The notes beneath the pieces are model-generated. The model was given only the letters and a program-made list of their open reading frames with translations. It made no database searches and was not told where the DNA came from. This document shows positions 14,284-22,404 of a stretch of 64,000 nucleotides of DNA, piece by piece (within the stretch, counting starts at the first letter, position 1; the number at the start of each line of letters is the position of its first letter). The stretch comes from CAHJWH01 sp965198905. GTDB lineage: Bacteria; Pseudomonadota; Alphaproteobacteria; Caulobacterales; Caulobacteraceae. The DNA lies in the NCBI GenBank assembly GCA_965198905.1, contig OZ240678.1, positions 2,480,001 through 2,544,000 of the forward strand. Reading direction: 5' to 3'. The translations under genes were made by a program, and so were the position numbers.

Positions 14284-15987
14284 CTAGTTCTGCATCAAGG
14301 CCCGGGCCGCAGCCCGCGCCGCATCGGTCACTTCCGCGCCCGCCAGCATGCGCGCGATCTCCTCTTCCCGCGGACCGGCGGCCAGGGTCGCGATGGAGGT
14401 GGTGGTGCGCTCATCGAGCAGGGTCTTGGCGACCCGCCAGTGGGCGTCGGCCCGGGCGGCCACCTGGGGGCTGTGGGTCACCACCAGCACCTGGCCGCTC
14501 GCAGCCAGGCGCTTCAGGCGCAGGCCCACGGCGTCCGCCACCGCCCCGCCCACGCCCTGATCCACTTCGTCAAAGATCATGGTAGGGCCGCCGGCCTCCC
14601 CCCGGGTGGCCAAGGCCACCTTAAGCGCCAGGGCCAGACGCGCCAGCTCGCCGCCGGACGCGATCTCGCCTAGCGGGCCGAACGGCGCACCTGGGTTGGT
14701 GGCGATCTCGAACGCGATCCGGTCGGCGCCTTCGGGCCCCGCACGACCCTCCAGCAGGGGCTCGACCACCACACGGAAGCGCGCACGGTCGAGCTTCAGC
14801 GGCTTCAGCTCGGCCTCCACCGCCTGCGACAGCCGCGCGGCCGCGGCATGCCGGGCGGTGCTCAGAGCCCGCGCGGCGGCGTCATAGGCGACCTTAGCCG
14901 CCAGCGCGGCCTGCTCGGTTCGTGCCAGGTTATGGTCCGCGGTCTCGAAGCCCCGCAGCAGTTCGGCGAACCGCACCCGCTCGGCCGGAAGATCATCGAC
15001 CTTCACGCCAAGCTTGCGGGCGGCGGCGCGCAGGGCGAACAGCCGCTCCTCCGTCTTCTCCAACCGGGCCGGCTCGAACACGAAGGCGCGCGCGGCGGCG
15101 TCCAGGGCCTGCAGCGTCTCCTGGGCTTCGAGCAGGGTGCGCTCGCCGGCGGCCACCGCCTCCGCCAGCCTGTCCACCGCGGTTGACCCCTGGCCGCCGC
15201 CGGCCTGAAGCACCTTGTCCCGGGCGCGTTCCAGGGCCCGCATTCCCTGGGACATGCGCGTGGCCAGCTGATGGCCGCCGAAGGCCTCGCGCGCGGCGGC
15301 GATGTCGGCGACGATCTTCTCGGAAGCGCCGAGCAGGCCGCGCTCCTCGGCCAGGGCGTCCTCCTCGCCCGCGCGGGCGTCCAGCCGGTCAAGCTCGGCC
15401 AGGCGAAGGCCGGCCTCCTCCGCGTCGGCGGTGCGGCGATCGGCCAGGGCGCGCAGCTCGGCCGAGCGGGCCTGCGCCGTCCGCAAGGCTGTCCAGGCGG
15501 CCCGGCAGGCGGCGACGGACGGCGCGCATCCGGCATAGCTGTCGAGCAGGGCGCGATGGGTGCGCGGGTCGAGCAGGCCAACCGCATCATGCTGGCCGTG
15601 CACCTCCAGCAACAGACCGCCCAGCTCGCGCAGCACCGCGACGCTGATGGTCTGGTCGTTGACGAAGGCGCGGGAGCGGCCATCCGCAGCGATCGTGCGG
15701 CGAAGCATCAGGTCTTCGGACGCGTCGCCGTCCAGCCCGCGCTCCGCCAGCACCGACCAGGCCGGATGCGACGGAGGCAGGGCGAAAGCCGCGGTGACGG
15801 CGGCTTGAGTCGCCCCGCGCCGTACGAGTCCAATGTCCGCACGCATGCCTGTGGCCAGGCCCAGGGCGTCGAGGACAATCGACTTGCCCGCCCCGGTCTC
15901 GCCGGTCAGGGCCGTCAGGCCTGGGCCGGGGGCCAGGTCCAGCGCGTCGATCAGCACCACGTCGCGGATGCTCAGGCCGCTCAGCAT
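14284..15987 (-). CDS. recN: DNA repair protein RecN
   Basis: The protein has 567 residues, full length for RecN. The N-terminal ATPase half has the Walker A motif in LTALTGETGAGKSIVLDALG (about residues 24-43), then a long coiled-coil middle (about 150-360), and the C-terminal half has GGELARLALALKVAL (signature) and TMIFDEVDQGVGG (Walker B), ending in ARAAARALMQN. RecN is an SMC-like cytoplasmic protein that acts early in double-strand-break repair. It lies 53 bases downstream of bamD on the same strand, an order seen in Caulobacter relatives, and is probably co-transcribed. No LexA box is seen between them. Confidence 0.95.
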   Translation of the reverse strand: MLSGLSIRDVVLIDALDLAPGPGLTALTGETGAGKSIVLDALGLATGMRADIGLVRRGATQAAVTAAFALPPSHPAWSVLAERGLDGDASEDLMLRRTIAADGRSRAFVNDQTISVAVLRELGGLLLEVHGQHDAVGLLDPRTHRALLDSYAGCAPSVAACRAAWTALRTAQARSAELRALADRRTADAEEAGLRLAELDRLDARAGEEDALAEERGLLGASEKIVADIAAAREAFGGHQLATRMSQGMRALERARDKVLQAGGGQGSTAVDRLAEAVAAGERTLLEAQETLQALDAAARAFVFEPARLEKTEERLFALRAAARKLGVKVDDLPAERVRFAELLRGFETADHNLARTEQAALAAKVAYDAAARALSTARHAAAARLSQAVEAELKPLKLDRARFRVVVEPLLEGRAGPEGADRIAFEIATNPGAPFGPLGEIASGGELARLALALKVALATRGEAGGPTMIFDEVDQGVGGAVADAVGLRLKRLAASGQVLVVTHSPQVAARADAHWRVAKTLLDERTTTSIATLAAGPREEEIARMLAGAEVTDAARAAARALMQN

Positions 15988-16040
15988 CTCAGGCCGCTCA
16001 GCATGACGTTCGCCGGGCGTAGCCGATCACCCGGGCGAGA

Positions 16041-16880
16041 TCAGCCCCGGCCGATCCGGCTGAGCGCGCCCGCGGCCTTCGGCTTGGGCGGCGCGGAAGG
16101 ACGCAGGCCGTTGGATGTGAGCAGCGCATAGGCCTTGGCGTACCACCGGTCGCCCGGGAAGTTGTAGCCCAGCACCGCCCCGTCCTTGGTGGCCTCGTCG
16201 CGCAGACCCAGGGTCAGGTTCGCCTCGACCAGGCGATACAGCGCCTCGGGCGTGTCGCTGGTGGTCTGGTACTTGTCCACTACCACCTTGAACCGGTCGA
16301 TGCTGGCGAGGGGGAGGCCCTGGCGCAGATACCAGCGGCCCACCGACATCTCCTTGCCGGCCAGCTGGTCCAGGATCATGTCCTGCTTCAGTCGGGCGTC
16401 CACCGCGTACTGGGAGGTCGGATAGCGCTTCTGCACCTCGCGGAAGGCGACCTGGGCCTGCTGGGTGTAGGCTTGGTCGCGCTGCACGTCGACGATCTGC
16501 TCGAAATAGCACTGCGCCTTCAGATAGTAGGCGTAGGCCGCCGAGGGGCTGCCGGGATAGAGTGAGATGAAGCGGTCGGCGGCGGCGATGGCATCGTCGT
16601 ACTGGTTGGCCTCGTAGTGGGCGAAGGCCTCCATCAAAATCGAGCGGCGCGCCCAGTCCGAATAGGGGTGCTGGCGCTCCACCTCGTCGAAATACTGGCT
16701 GGCGGCGGACCACTGGTGCGCATCCATCCGCTCGGCCCCGGTGGCGTAGAGCAGCTCGACCGGGCGTTCGCGATAGGCGTTGTCGGCTTTGGCGAGCTTG
16801 TCCGCCCGCCCGTGTGCGCAGCCGGCGAGCGTTATGGCCGCAGCTGTGGCGACCAGGATCGAGCGACGACCCTTTAGCAT
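16041..16880 (-). CDS. bamD: Outer membrane assembly lipoprotein BamD
   Basis: The protein has 279 residues from the ATG at 16880; a GTG nine bases earlier is an alternative. It has a lipoprotein signal, MLKGRRSILVATAAAITLAG followed by the lipidated Cys (lipobox L-A-G-C). TPR-like helices follow, with ASQYFDEVERQHPYSDWARR, AIAAADRFISLYPGSPSAAY and KAQCYFEQI as landmarks, the standard BamD pattern. It is part of the BAM machine that inserts beta-barrel proteins in the outer membrane and is anchored in its inner leaflet. An 11-residue Pro/Ala/Lys-rich tail ends the protein. It is flanked by lpxC and recN on the same strand. Confidence 0.93.
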   Translation of the reverse strand: MLKGRRSILVATAAAITLAGCAHGRADKLAKADNAYRERPVELLYATGAERMDAHQWSAASQYFDEVERQHPYSDWARRSILMEAFAHYEANQYDDAIAAADRFISLYPGSPSAAYAYYLKAQCYFEQIVDVQRDQAYTQQAQVAFREVQKRYPTSQYAVDARLKQDMILDQLAGKEMSVGRWYLRQGLPLASIDRFKVVVDKYQTTSDTPEALYRLVEANLTLGLRDEATKDGAVLGYNFPGDRWYAKAYALLTSNGLRPSAPPKPKAAGALSRIGRG

Positions 16881-17009
16881 GAATTGCACCTGAGCACGTC
16901 CTTCCGGGCGATGATCCCTCGCCTTGGCCTGTGGCCCTCACGCGCAGCTTTTAGCCAAGGACGCCGCAAACGCCAAGGGCCGCCCCGCCGCAGCGCGCGG
17001 GCGGCGCGC

Positions 17010-17906
17010 CTAGACCGCTTCCGCCAGGGCGGGCGCGAAAGTGCGCATGCGCCAAGCCGTCCGATCGGCCAGCAGGGCGCGGACCAGCAGGTTGTTCAGG
17101 GCGTGGCCGCCATAGCGGGTCTCGAACCGCCCGATCACCGGCGCGCCGAGGACATAGAGGTCGCCGACCGCGTCTAGCCCCTTGTGGCGCACGAACTCAT
17201 CGCGGAAACGCAGGGGTTCGGGGTTCAGGATGGCGTCGCCGTCGATGACGATGGCGTTATCCAGCGAGCCGCCCCGGGCCAGGCCCATGCGGCGCAACGC
17301 CTCCACCTCATGTACGAAGCCGAAGGTGCGGGCGGCGGCGAGCTGGTCGCGGAAGCTGCGCTCGGTGATCGCCAGGTCCACCGCCTGGCGACCGATGACC
17401 GAGGACGGAAAGGCGATCTCGAACGCCACCTCGAACCGATCGCAGGGCAGGAGCGCAGCACGCTTGGACCCGTCCTGCACCTCCACCGGGGCCAGCACCT
17501 CGATGTAGCGGCGCGGTGCGTCCTGAGCGCGCCGTCCAGCCCGGTCGAGCAGCTGTACGAAGGGCAGCGCCGAGCCGTCCATGATCGGGACTTCCGGACC
17601 ATCGACCTCGACGATGACATTGTCCACGTCCAGCGCCGCAAACGCCGCCATCAGGTGCTCGATGGTGGAGACGCTGACGCCTGAGGCGTTGGAAATCTTG
17701 GTGTTCAGCTGGGTGCAGCTGACCGCGTCCGCACGGGCGGGGATACGGTTGTCGACCTCGCCGAGGTCGCTGCGCACGAACACCACGCCCGTCTCGACGG
17801 CCGCGGGCCGCAGCGCGATCCGAACCCGCTGGCCGCTATGCACACCCACGCCTGCGCAGACCGCAGGGCCCGCCAAGGTATGCTGGAACAGCCGCGCTGA
17901 TTTCAA
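17010..17906 (-). CDS. lpxC: UDP-3-O-acyl-N-acetylglucosamine deacetylase LpxC
   Basis: The protein has 298 residues starting at a TTG with AGAGG about seven bases upstream. The open frame extends 33 codons further, but no other start there has such a site, and family members begin near here. Landmarks are QHTLAGPAVCAGVGVHSGQR at the start, SVSTIEHLMAAFAALDVDN with the first zinc His, EVPIMDGSALPFVQ, and RHKGLDAVGDLYVLG with the second zinc His and the zinc Asp. LpxC does the first committed step of lipid A synthesis in the cytoplasm. In this order it lies next to ftsZ, as in many Proteobacteria, but a terminator separates them. Confidence 0.93.
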   Translation of the reverse strand: MKSARLFQHTLAGPAVCAGVGVHSGQRVRIALRPAAVETGVVFVRSDLGEVDNRIPARADAVSCTQLNTKISNASGVSVSTIEHLMAAFAALDVDNVIVEVDGPEVPIMDGSALPFVQLLDRAGRRAQDAPRRYIEVLAPVEVQDGSKRAALLPCDRFEVAFEIAFPSSVIGRQAVDLAITERSFRDQLAAARTFGFVHEVEALRRMGLARGGSLDNAIVIDGDAILNPEPLRFRDEFVRHKGLDAVGDLYVLGAPVIGRFETRYGGHALNNLLVRALLADRTAWRMRTFAPALAEAV

Positions 17907-18065
17907 AGGCGTATCCTCTGAGTCTAAGCCAGGTCTCGCGACCTCTACACCGCTGATGGGTCTAGGACATGGCCTGCAACCGGCAACACAAGTCCTGTTA
18001 CGCACTGTTTCCTACAGGCTTTCAGCGAAAATGAGGCGCTTTGTGAGGCGTCTCTGACACAGAAA

Positions 18066-18085
18066 CCCCGGTCTTTCGACCGGGG
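18066..18085 (-). terminator. Rho-independent-like terminator downstream of ftsZ
   Basis: A perfect 8-bp stem, CCCCGGTC / GACCGGGG, closes a TTTC loop. Read on the minus strand it is followed by TTTCT, a short U-run. It lies 137 bases after the ftsZ stop, with a tandem repeat array in between, and upstream of the lpxC gene on the same strand. Confidence 0.75.
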
Positions 18086-18086
18086 C

Positions 18087-18208
18087 GCTGTAGATACCGG
18101 ACGCTGTAGATACCGGACGCTGTAGATGCCGGACGCTGTAGATGCCGGACGCTGTAGATGCCGGACGCTGTAGATGCCGGACGCTGTAGATGCCGGACGC
18201 TGTAGATG
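18087..18208. repeat. Tandem array of a 16-bp unit between ftsZ and its terminator
   Basis: Seven full copies of the unit GCTGTAGATGCCGGAC lie head to tail, and an eighth breaks off after ten bases. The two copies next to the terminator have ATACC where the others have ATGCC; the rest are identical. The period of 16 is not a multiple of three, and the array lies after the ftsZ stop, so it is not coding. It would be transcribed as the 3' part of the ftsZ message. Confidence 0.95.
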
Positions 18209-18221
18209 AACGAGAGTGAGG

Positions 18222-19838
18222 CTAGTTCGCTAGCCGGCGGAGGAAGGACGGGATGTCCAGATCCTCCGTCGCATCGTGCGGCTCGACAGACGGCTGAGCC
18301 GCAGGCTGGGCTGATCCGCCCGCGACGGCCCGGGACGGAGCGGGCGGCGGCGCCTGGGGCGGCTGCTGAGCGGCGGGGGCCGCGTAGTCCTGGCGCGGCC
18401 GACCCCCGAACAGGCTCAGCCAACCGCCCTTGCGAGCCGGCTCCTGTCCCCGAGGGGCGCTATAGTCCGCCATCGGCTGGGATGCGCGAGGTTCGGGAGG
18501 CGACCGGCCATAGGCGCCGCTGCGCGGGAACTGGCCCAGGCTTTCCTCCTGCATCTCCTCGACCGCGGGGTCGATGATGCGGATGGTGGGCGCTTCGGCC
18601 GGCGCCTGAGCGGCGGGGCGGACGGCGTCGCTCCGCACAGCCTGTGCGGGTTCGGCGCGAAAGGGCTCCGCCCTAAGGGGTTCCGGCCACAGCGTGGGTT
18701 CGGTCGGCTCGAACGCCGCGGCGGCATGGGAGGGGGCCGCCGCCTCCGCCGCGCGGGTCAGGGTGGCGTGGGCGCGCTGGGCGGCGGTCGACACCGACGC
18801 CGCGACCGGCTGGGTCGGGGCCGTCGTGCGGATCGGCTCACGACGCTGCAGCGGCTCGGCCTGCATCTGGCCTACTCCGTCCATGCCTGTCGCGACCACG
18901 GAGACGCGGATGCGGCCCTCAAGGCTCGGATCGAACGCGGCGCCGAAGATGATGTTGGCGTCCGGATCGACCTCTGAAGAGATGGCGTTGGCGGCCTCGT
19001 CCACTTCGAGCAGGGTCATGTCCAGCCCGCCGGTGACGTTGACCAGCACGGCTTTGGCGCCCTTCAGCGACACCTCGTCGAGCAATGGGTTGGCGATGGC
19101 GTTCTGGGCGGCGTTCAGCGCGCGGTCCTCGCCGCCCGCCTCGCCCGTGCCCATCATGGCCTTCCCCATCTCCGTCATCACCGAGCGGACGTCGGCGAAG
19201 TCCAGGTTGATCAGGCCTGGCATCACCATCAGGTCGGTGATGGAGCGAACGCCGGAGTGCAGCACCTGGTCGGCCATGGCGAACGCCTCGGCGAAGGTGG
19301 TGCGCTCGTTGGCGACGCGGAACAGGTTCTGGTTGGGGATAACGATCAGGGTGTCGACGTAGCGCTGCAGCTCCTGCACGCCCGCATCCGACAGGCGCAT
19401 GCGGTGGCGGCCCTCGAACTGGAAGGGCTTGGTGACCACACCCACTGTCAGGATGCCGCGCTCCCGCGCCGCCTTGGCGATGATGGGGGCAGCGCCGGTG
19501 CCGGTGCCGCCGCCCATGCCGGCGGTGATGAAGACCATGTGCGCGCCTTCGAGGTGCTCACTGATCTCCGAATAGCTCTCCTCGGCCGCGCCCATGCCGA
19601 CCTCAGGGTGGGCGCCGGCGCCCAGGCCTTGCGTGACCGTGGCGCCGAGCTGGATGCGGCGGTCGGTCTTGGCGAACTGGAGTTGCTGGGCGTCGGTATT
19701 GGCGACGACGAACTCCACGCCCTCCAACCCGGCGTCGATCATGTTGTTGACAGCGTTACCGCCGGCTCCGCCCACGCCGAAGACGACGATGCGGGGCTTC
19801 AATTCGGTGGCGCGCGGCGCCGAGAGATGAATAGCCAT
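18222..19838 (-). CDS. ftsZ: Cell division protein FtsZ
   Basis: The protein has 538 residues, long like the FtsZ of Caulobacter. The GTPase core starts with RIVVFGVGGAGGNAVNNMI (residues 16-34) and has the tubulin signature GGGTGTGAAP at 109-118, then the T7 loop region LDFADVRSVM. From about residue 320 there is a roughly 200-residue linker rich in Ala, Pro, Glu and Arg (disordered). It ends with the conserved C-terminal peptide DLDIPSFLRRLAN, the site for FtsA and other partners. It polymerises into the Z ring at midcell. The promoter region upstream has a CtrA box and three GANTC sites, the cell-cycle control expected in this order. Confidence 0.97.
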   Translation of the reverse strand: MAIHLSAPRATELKPRIVVFGVGGAGGNAVNNMIDAGLEGVEFVVANTDAQQLQFAKTDRRIQLGATVTQGLGAGAHPEVGMGAAEESYSEISEHLEGAHMVFITAGMGGGTGTGAAPIIAKAARERGILTVGVVTKPFQFEGRHRMRLSDAGVQELQRYVDTLIVIPNQNLFRVANERTTFAEAFAMADQVLHSGVRSITDLMVMPGLINLDFADVRSVMTEMGKAMMGTGEAGGEDRALNAAQNAIANPLLDEVSLKGAKAVLVNVTGGLDMTLLEVDEAANAISSEVDPDANIIFGAAFDPSLEGRIRVSVVATGMDGVGQMQAEPLQRREPIRTTAPTQPVAASVSTAAQRAHATLTRAAEAAAPSHAAAAFEPTEPTLWPEPLRAEPFRAEPAQAVRSDAVRPAAQAPAEAPTIRIIDPAVEEMQEESLGQFPRSGAYGRSPPEPRASQPMADYSAPRGQEPARKGGWLSLFGGRPRQDYAAPAAQQPPQAPPPAPSRAVAGGSAQPAAQPSVEPHDATEDLDIPSFLRRLAN

Positions 19839-19929
19839 TGAGCTTTCCCTGAACCGCCGTTCTCTCGATCCGCGAGCGGAGTTCCGTTTCCGGTGCGCCG
19901 CCGCGAGCCTCGATAGGACACCCTTATCC

Positions 19930-19944
19930 TTAACCCGTAGTTAA
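19930..19944. promoter_or_regulatory. CtrA-binding box in the ftsZ promoter region
   Basis: TTAACCCGTAGTTAA is an exact TTAA-N7-TTAA site, the full CtrA consensus. It lies 92-106 bases upstream of the ftsZ ATG, between ftsA and ftsZ. In Caulobacter CtrA represses ftsZ in swarmer cells. The same role here is inferred from the site and its place. Confidence 0.75.
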
Positions 19945-19955
19945 CCCCTTAGGCC

Positions 19956-20065
19956 GAGTCGGCGATTGAGGAACGGGTCGCAGGGGAACACTCAACTGAT
20001 TCGGCGGGAAAGTTCGAGACGGTGTGTCGCGGGTCTGCGCCGAATGCGAAAACAGGTGTGGACTC
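19956..20065. promoter_or_regulatory. Three GANTC (CcrM) sites upstream of ftsZ
   Basis: GAGTC at 19956-19960, GATTC at 19998-20002 and GACTC at 20061-20065 fall within 110 bases of the ftsA-ftsZ gap. GANTC is the target of the cell-cycle methylase CcrM, and methylation affects ftsZ promoter activity through GcrA in Caulobacter. The cluster suggests the same control here; methylation is not visible from sequence. Confidence 0.6.
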
Positions 20066-20084
20066 TTAGCGGAACCGAAGGGCG

Positions 20085-21419
20085 CTAGAGGTTCTCCCGC
20101 AGCCATCCGGTCGCCCGGGCGAGCACGCCGGCGTTGGGATCGATCGGCTCGCGGCCCTGCTGGGCGCGGGCCCCGGCCAGGGAGCGGGCGCTGACGGCCT
20201 CGCGCGGGCCGAAGGCCGAGCGGTGCAGGACGCCGGCGGCGGCGCAGAAGGCGGGGCCGGCTGCGGCCTCGGCCAGGTGAGGAGCCCGCCGGGGACGGGC
20301 GAGGCGCACCGGACGGTCGAACACCCGCACCGCCACCTCGCGCACGCCCGCCAGTTGGCTCGCGCCGCCCGTCAGCACGATGGAGGCGCCGGGGTCGAGC
20401 GGCAGGCCGGAGGCCTTCACCCGCTCGCGCACCAGCTCCAGCGTCTCTTCGACCCGGGGCGCGATGATGCCCTTGAGCAAGCTGCGTGGCGCCACGACCG
20501 GGCCGGCGCCGGGATCGTCGCCCCGGGGCGGGGCCTCGATGGTCTCGCGGTCCTCGTTGGCGCTGGCGATGGCGCTGCCATGCAGGGTCTTGATCCGCTC
20601 CGCGCCGGCGGTGGTGGTGGAGAGGCCCCGGGCGATATCGGCGGTGACGTGGGACCCGCCCACCGCCAGGCTGTCGACGTGGAGCAGGGACCCGTCGCCG
20701 AACACGGCGACCGAAGTCGAACCGCCGCCCATGTCGATGCAGACGGCGCCCAGGTCCATCTCGTCGTCTTCAAGCGCCGCCAGGGCGGAGGCAAAGGGCG
20801 CGGCCACCACGCCGTCGAACTGCAGGTGAACCAGCTCCAGACAGTGGCCGAGCGTCTGGAAGGCGCTCTCGTTCATGGTCACCACCAGCAGGTCCAGGCT
20901 GAGCTGGCGGCCGAACATATTGCGCGGGTCCCGCACGCCGCGCGCCCCGTCCACCGACCAGGAGATGGGGAGCAGGTGGATCGGGCGGCGGCCGAGAAAG
21001 CGGGCCTGGGCGACGGCGAGCTGGAGCGCGCGCGACAGGTCGTGGTCGCTGATCGGGCGCCCCGAGAGCTGGATGGTGGTGGAGGTGCGGTGGCTGGCGA
21101 GCTGGCCGCCGGCGGTGGTGATCACCACGCCGCCGACATTGACCCCGGCCATGCTCTCGGCCCGCTCCACGGCTTGGGCTATGGCGTGGGCCGCCTCGTC
21201 CATGTTGATGATCGAGCCGCCGCGGATACCGGCGGAGCGGACGTGGGCGACGCCTGTGACGTTGATGGAGCGGTCCTCGCGCTTGGCCCCGTCCGGCTTC
21301 ATGATGAAGCAGCCGATCTTGGAGGCCCCGAGGTCGATCGCCGCGACTAGGGGCTGGCGTCCGCCCGCCAGCACCTTGAGCCCCTCGCGGGCGTTTTGGC
21401 GGTCCGTCAGCGTCGACAT
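20085..21419 (-). CDS. ftsA: Cell division protein FtsA
   Basis: The protein has 444 residues from the ATG at 21419, which has GGGGAG six bases upstream; the frame is open further up, inside ftsQ, but without a good start. Actin-fold motifs are seen: LVAAIDLGASKIGCFIMKPD (phosphate 1), GAVCIDMGGGSTSVAVFGDG (phosphate 2) and SIVLTGGASQLAGVREVAV (adenosine). The C-terminus VLARATGWLRENL is an amphipathic helix that would tie it to the membrane. FtsA anchors FtsZ and recruits late division proteins. It follows ftsQ by 16 bases and precedes ftsZ, the normal dcw order. Confidence 0.95.
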   Translation of the reverse strand: MSTLTDRQNAREGLKVLAGGRQPLVAAIDLGASKIGCFIMKPDGAKREDRSINVTGVAHVRSAGIRGGSIINMDEAAHAIAQAVERAESMAGVNVGGVVITTAGGQLASHRTSTTIQLSGRPISDHDLSRALQLAVAQARFLGRRPIHLLPISWSVDGARGVRDPRNMFGRQLSLDLLVVTMNESAFQTLGHCLELVHLQFDGVVAAPFASALAALEDDEMDLGAVCIDMGGGSTSVAVFGDGSLLHVDSLAVGGSHVTADIARGLSTTTAGAERIKTLHGSAIASANEDRETIEAPPRGDDPGAGPVVAPRSLLKGIIAPRVEETLELVRERVKASGLPLDPGASIVLTGGASQLAGVREVAVRVFDRPVRLARPRRAPHLAEAAAGPAFCAAAGVLHRSAFGPREAVSARSLAGARAQQGREPIDPNAGVLARATGWLRENL

Positions 21420-21435
21420 TTCCAGCTCCCCTAGG

Positions 21436-22404
21436 TCACGTCTTGGTGGGCGCGGCGGCCGTGATCGGCGGCCTCGGCGCAATTGGTTGGGCTTGGGCGG
21501 GCGCCGCGAAGGCCGGCGCGCCTGCGACCGGCGCACCCGTAGGCGACGCGGCGGCGGGCGCGCGTGGGCGGACGACCACCATCTCCGGATCGCGCAGATC
21601 GATACGCTCGAAGCCGAGATCGAGCAGGCGGTCCTTCTGGTCCAGCTGGTCGAGCTGGATCAGGGCGCCGTCCTCGTCCAGGGCGGGGAGCTGGATCAGG
21701 CTGCCGTCTTTCAGGCGCAGGTCCCAGCGGCGCTGGTCGACCCGCACCGCGGCCTCGACCCGGCTCATCAGGCGAGGCCGCGATTGCAGCTCCGGCAGGA
21801 TGTTCCCCGCCGCCTGGGGGGCGCCGTCGCCCACGATCAGGGGCAGGTCGACGAACAGGCCGGGGTCGGCCTCGGGGATCACGTCACCCTCGGGATCGAT
21901 CACGTGGGACCGGCCGTGGTCCTGCCAGACCGCGAGGCGCGGGCGCTCGGCCACGGCCAGGACGATGGTGTCGGGCAGCAGGCGCAGGATGCGCACAGAC
22001 TTCACCCAGCCGACCTGCTGCACCCGCTCACGCACCTGTTCCAGGTTCAGCGCCATCAATGGCGCGTCGTGGGGGATGTCGGCGGCCTTGACGATGTAGG
22101 GGACCGAGAAGCGCGAGGCGCCCTCCACCACCACGCTTGAGACCCGGAACCCGGCCCGGGCAAGGCCGTCGGAGACGTCCGTCTTCATGTCGCTGGTGAG
22201 GGCGTGCGCCCGCCCGCCGGTGACGAGCATCAGGCCGACGCCGCCGCAGAGCACCACCGCCGCCGCAGCCAAGGCGACCGCCGGCTGGAGGCCTACGTCG
22301 GAACGGCCGATCTTGCCGGGCTGATAGGGCGGCGGGGACGCGGGGGCGCGCTTGCCCTTGGGGCCCGTCTTGGGCCTGGGCTTGCCCCGCATCACCGCGG
22401 GCAT
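21436..22404 (-). CDS. ftsQ: Cell division protein FtsQ
   Basis: The protein has 322 residues. A basic Pro-rich cytoplasmic N-terminus (about 1-40) precedes one transmembrane helix (about 41-62: AVALAAAAVVLCGGVGLMLV). A POTRA domain follows with VSSVVVEGASRFSVPYIVKA, then the FtsQ beta domain (LPLIVGDGAPQ, RRWDLRLKDG). An unusually long Ala/Pro-rich tail of about 45 residues ends the protein. The ATG at 22404 has AGGA six bases before it and overlaps the ddl end by 13 bases; an ATG twelve bases later would give an ATGA overlap. FtsQ links early and late parts of the divisome in the inner membrane. Confidence 0.93.
   Translation of the reverse strand: MPAVMRGKPRPKTGPKGKRAPASPPPYQPGKIGRSDVGLQPAVALAAAAVVLCGGVGLMLVTGGRAHALTSDMKTDVSDGLARAGFRVSSVVVEGASRFSVPYIVKAADIPHDAPLMALNLEQVRERVQQVGWVKSVRILRLLPDTIVLAVAERPRLAVWQDHGRSHVIDPEGDVIPEADPGLFVDLPLIVGDGAPQAAGNILPELQSRPRLMSRVEAAVRVDQRRWDLRLKDGSLIQLPALDEDGALIQLDQLDQKDRLLDLGFERIDLRDPEMVVVRPRAPAAASPTGAPVAGAPAFAAPAQAQPIAPRPPITAAAPTKT

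Noticed and set aside
16041..16889. BamD start at the GTG 16889
   Set aside because: The ATG nine bases later has an AGG at proper distance and begins a normal lipoprotein signal; the GTG stays possible but is less likely.
18087..18208. CRISPR array
   Set aside because: The 16-bp units lie head to tail with no spacers, and there are no cas genes.
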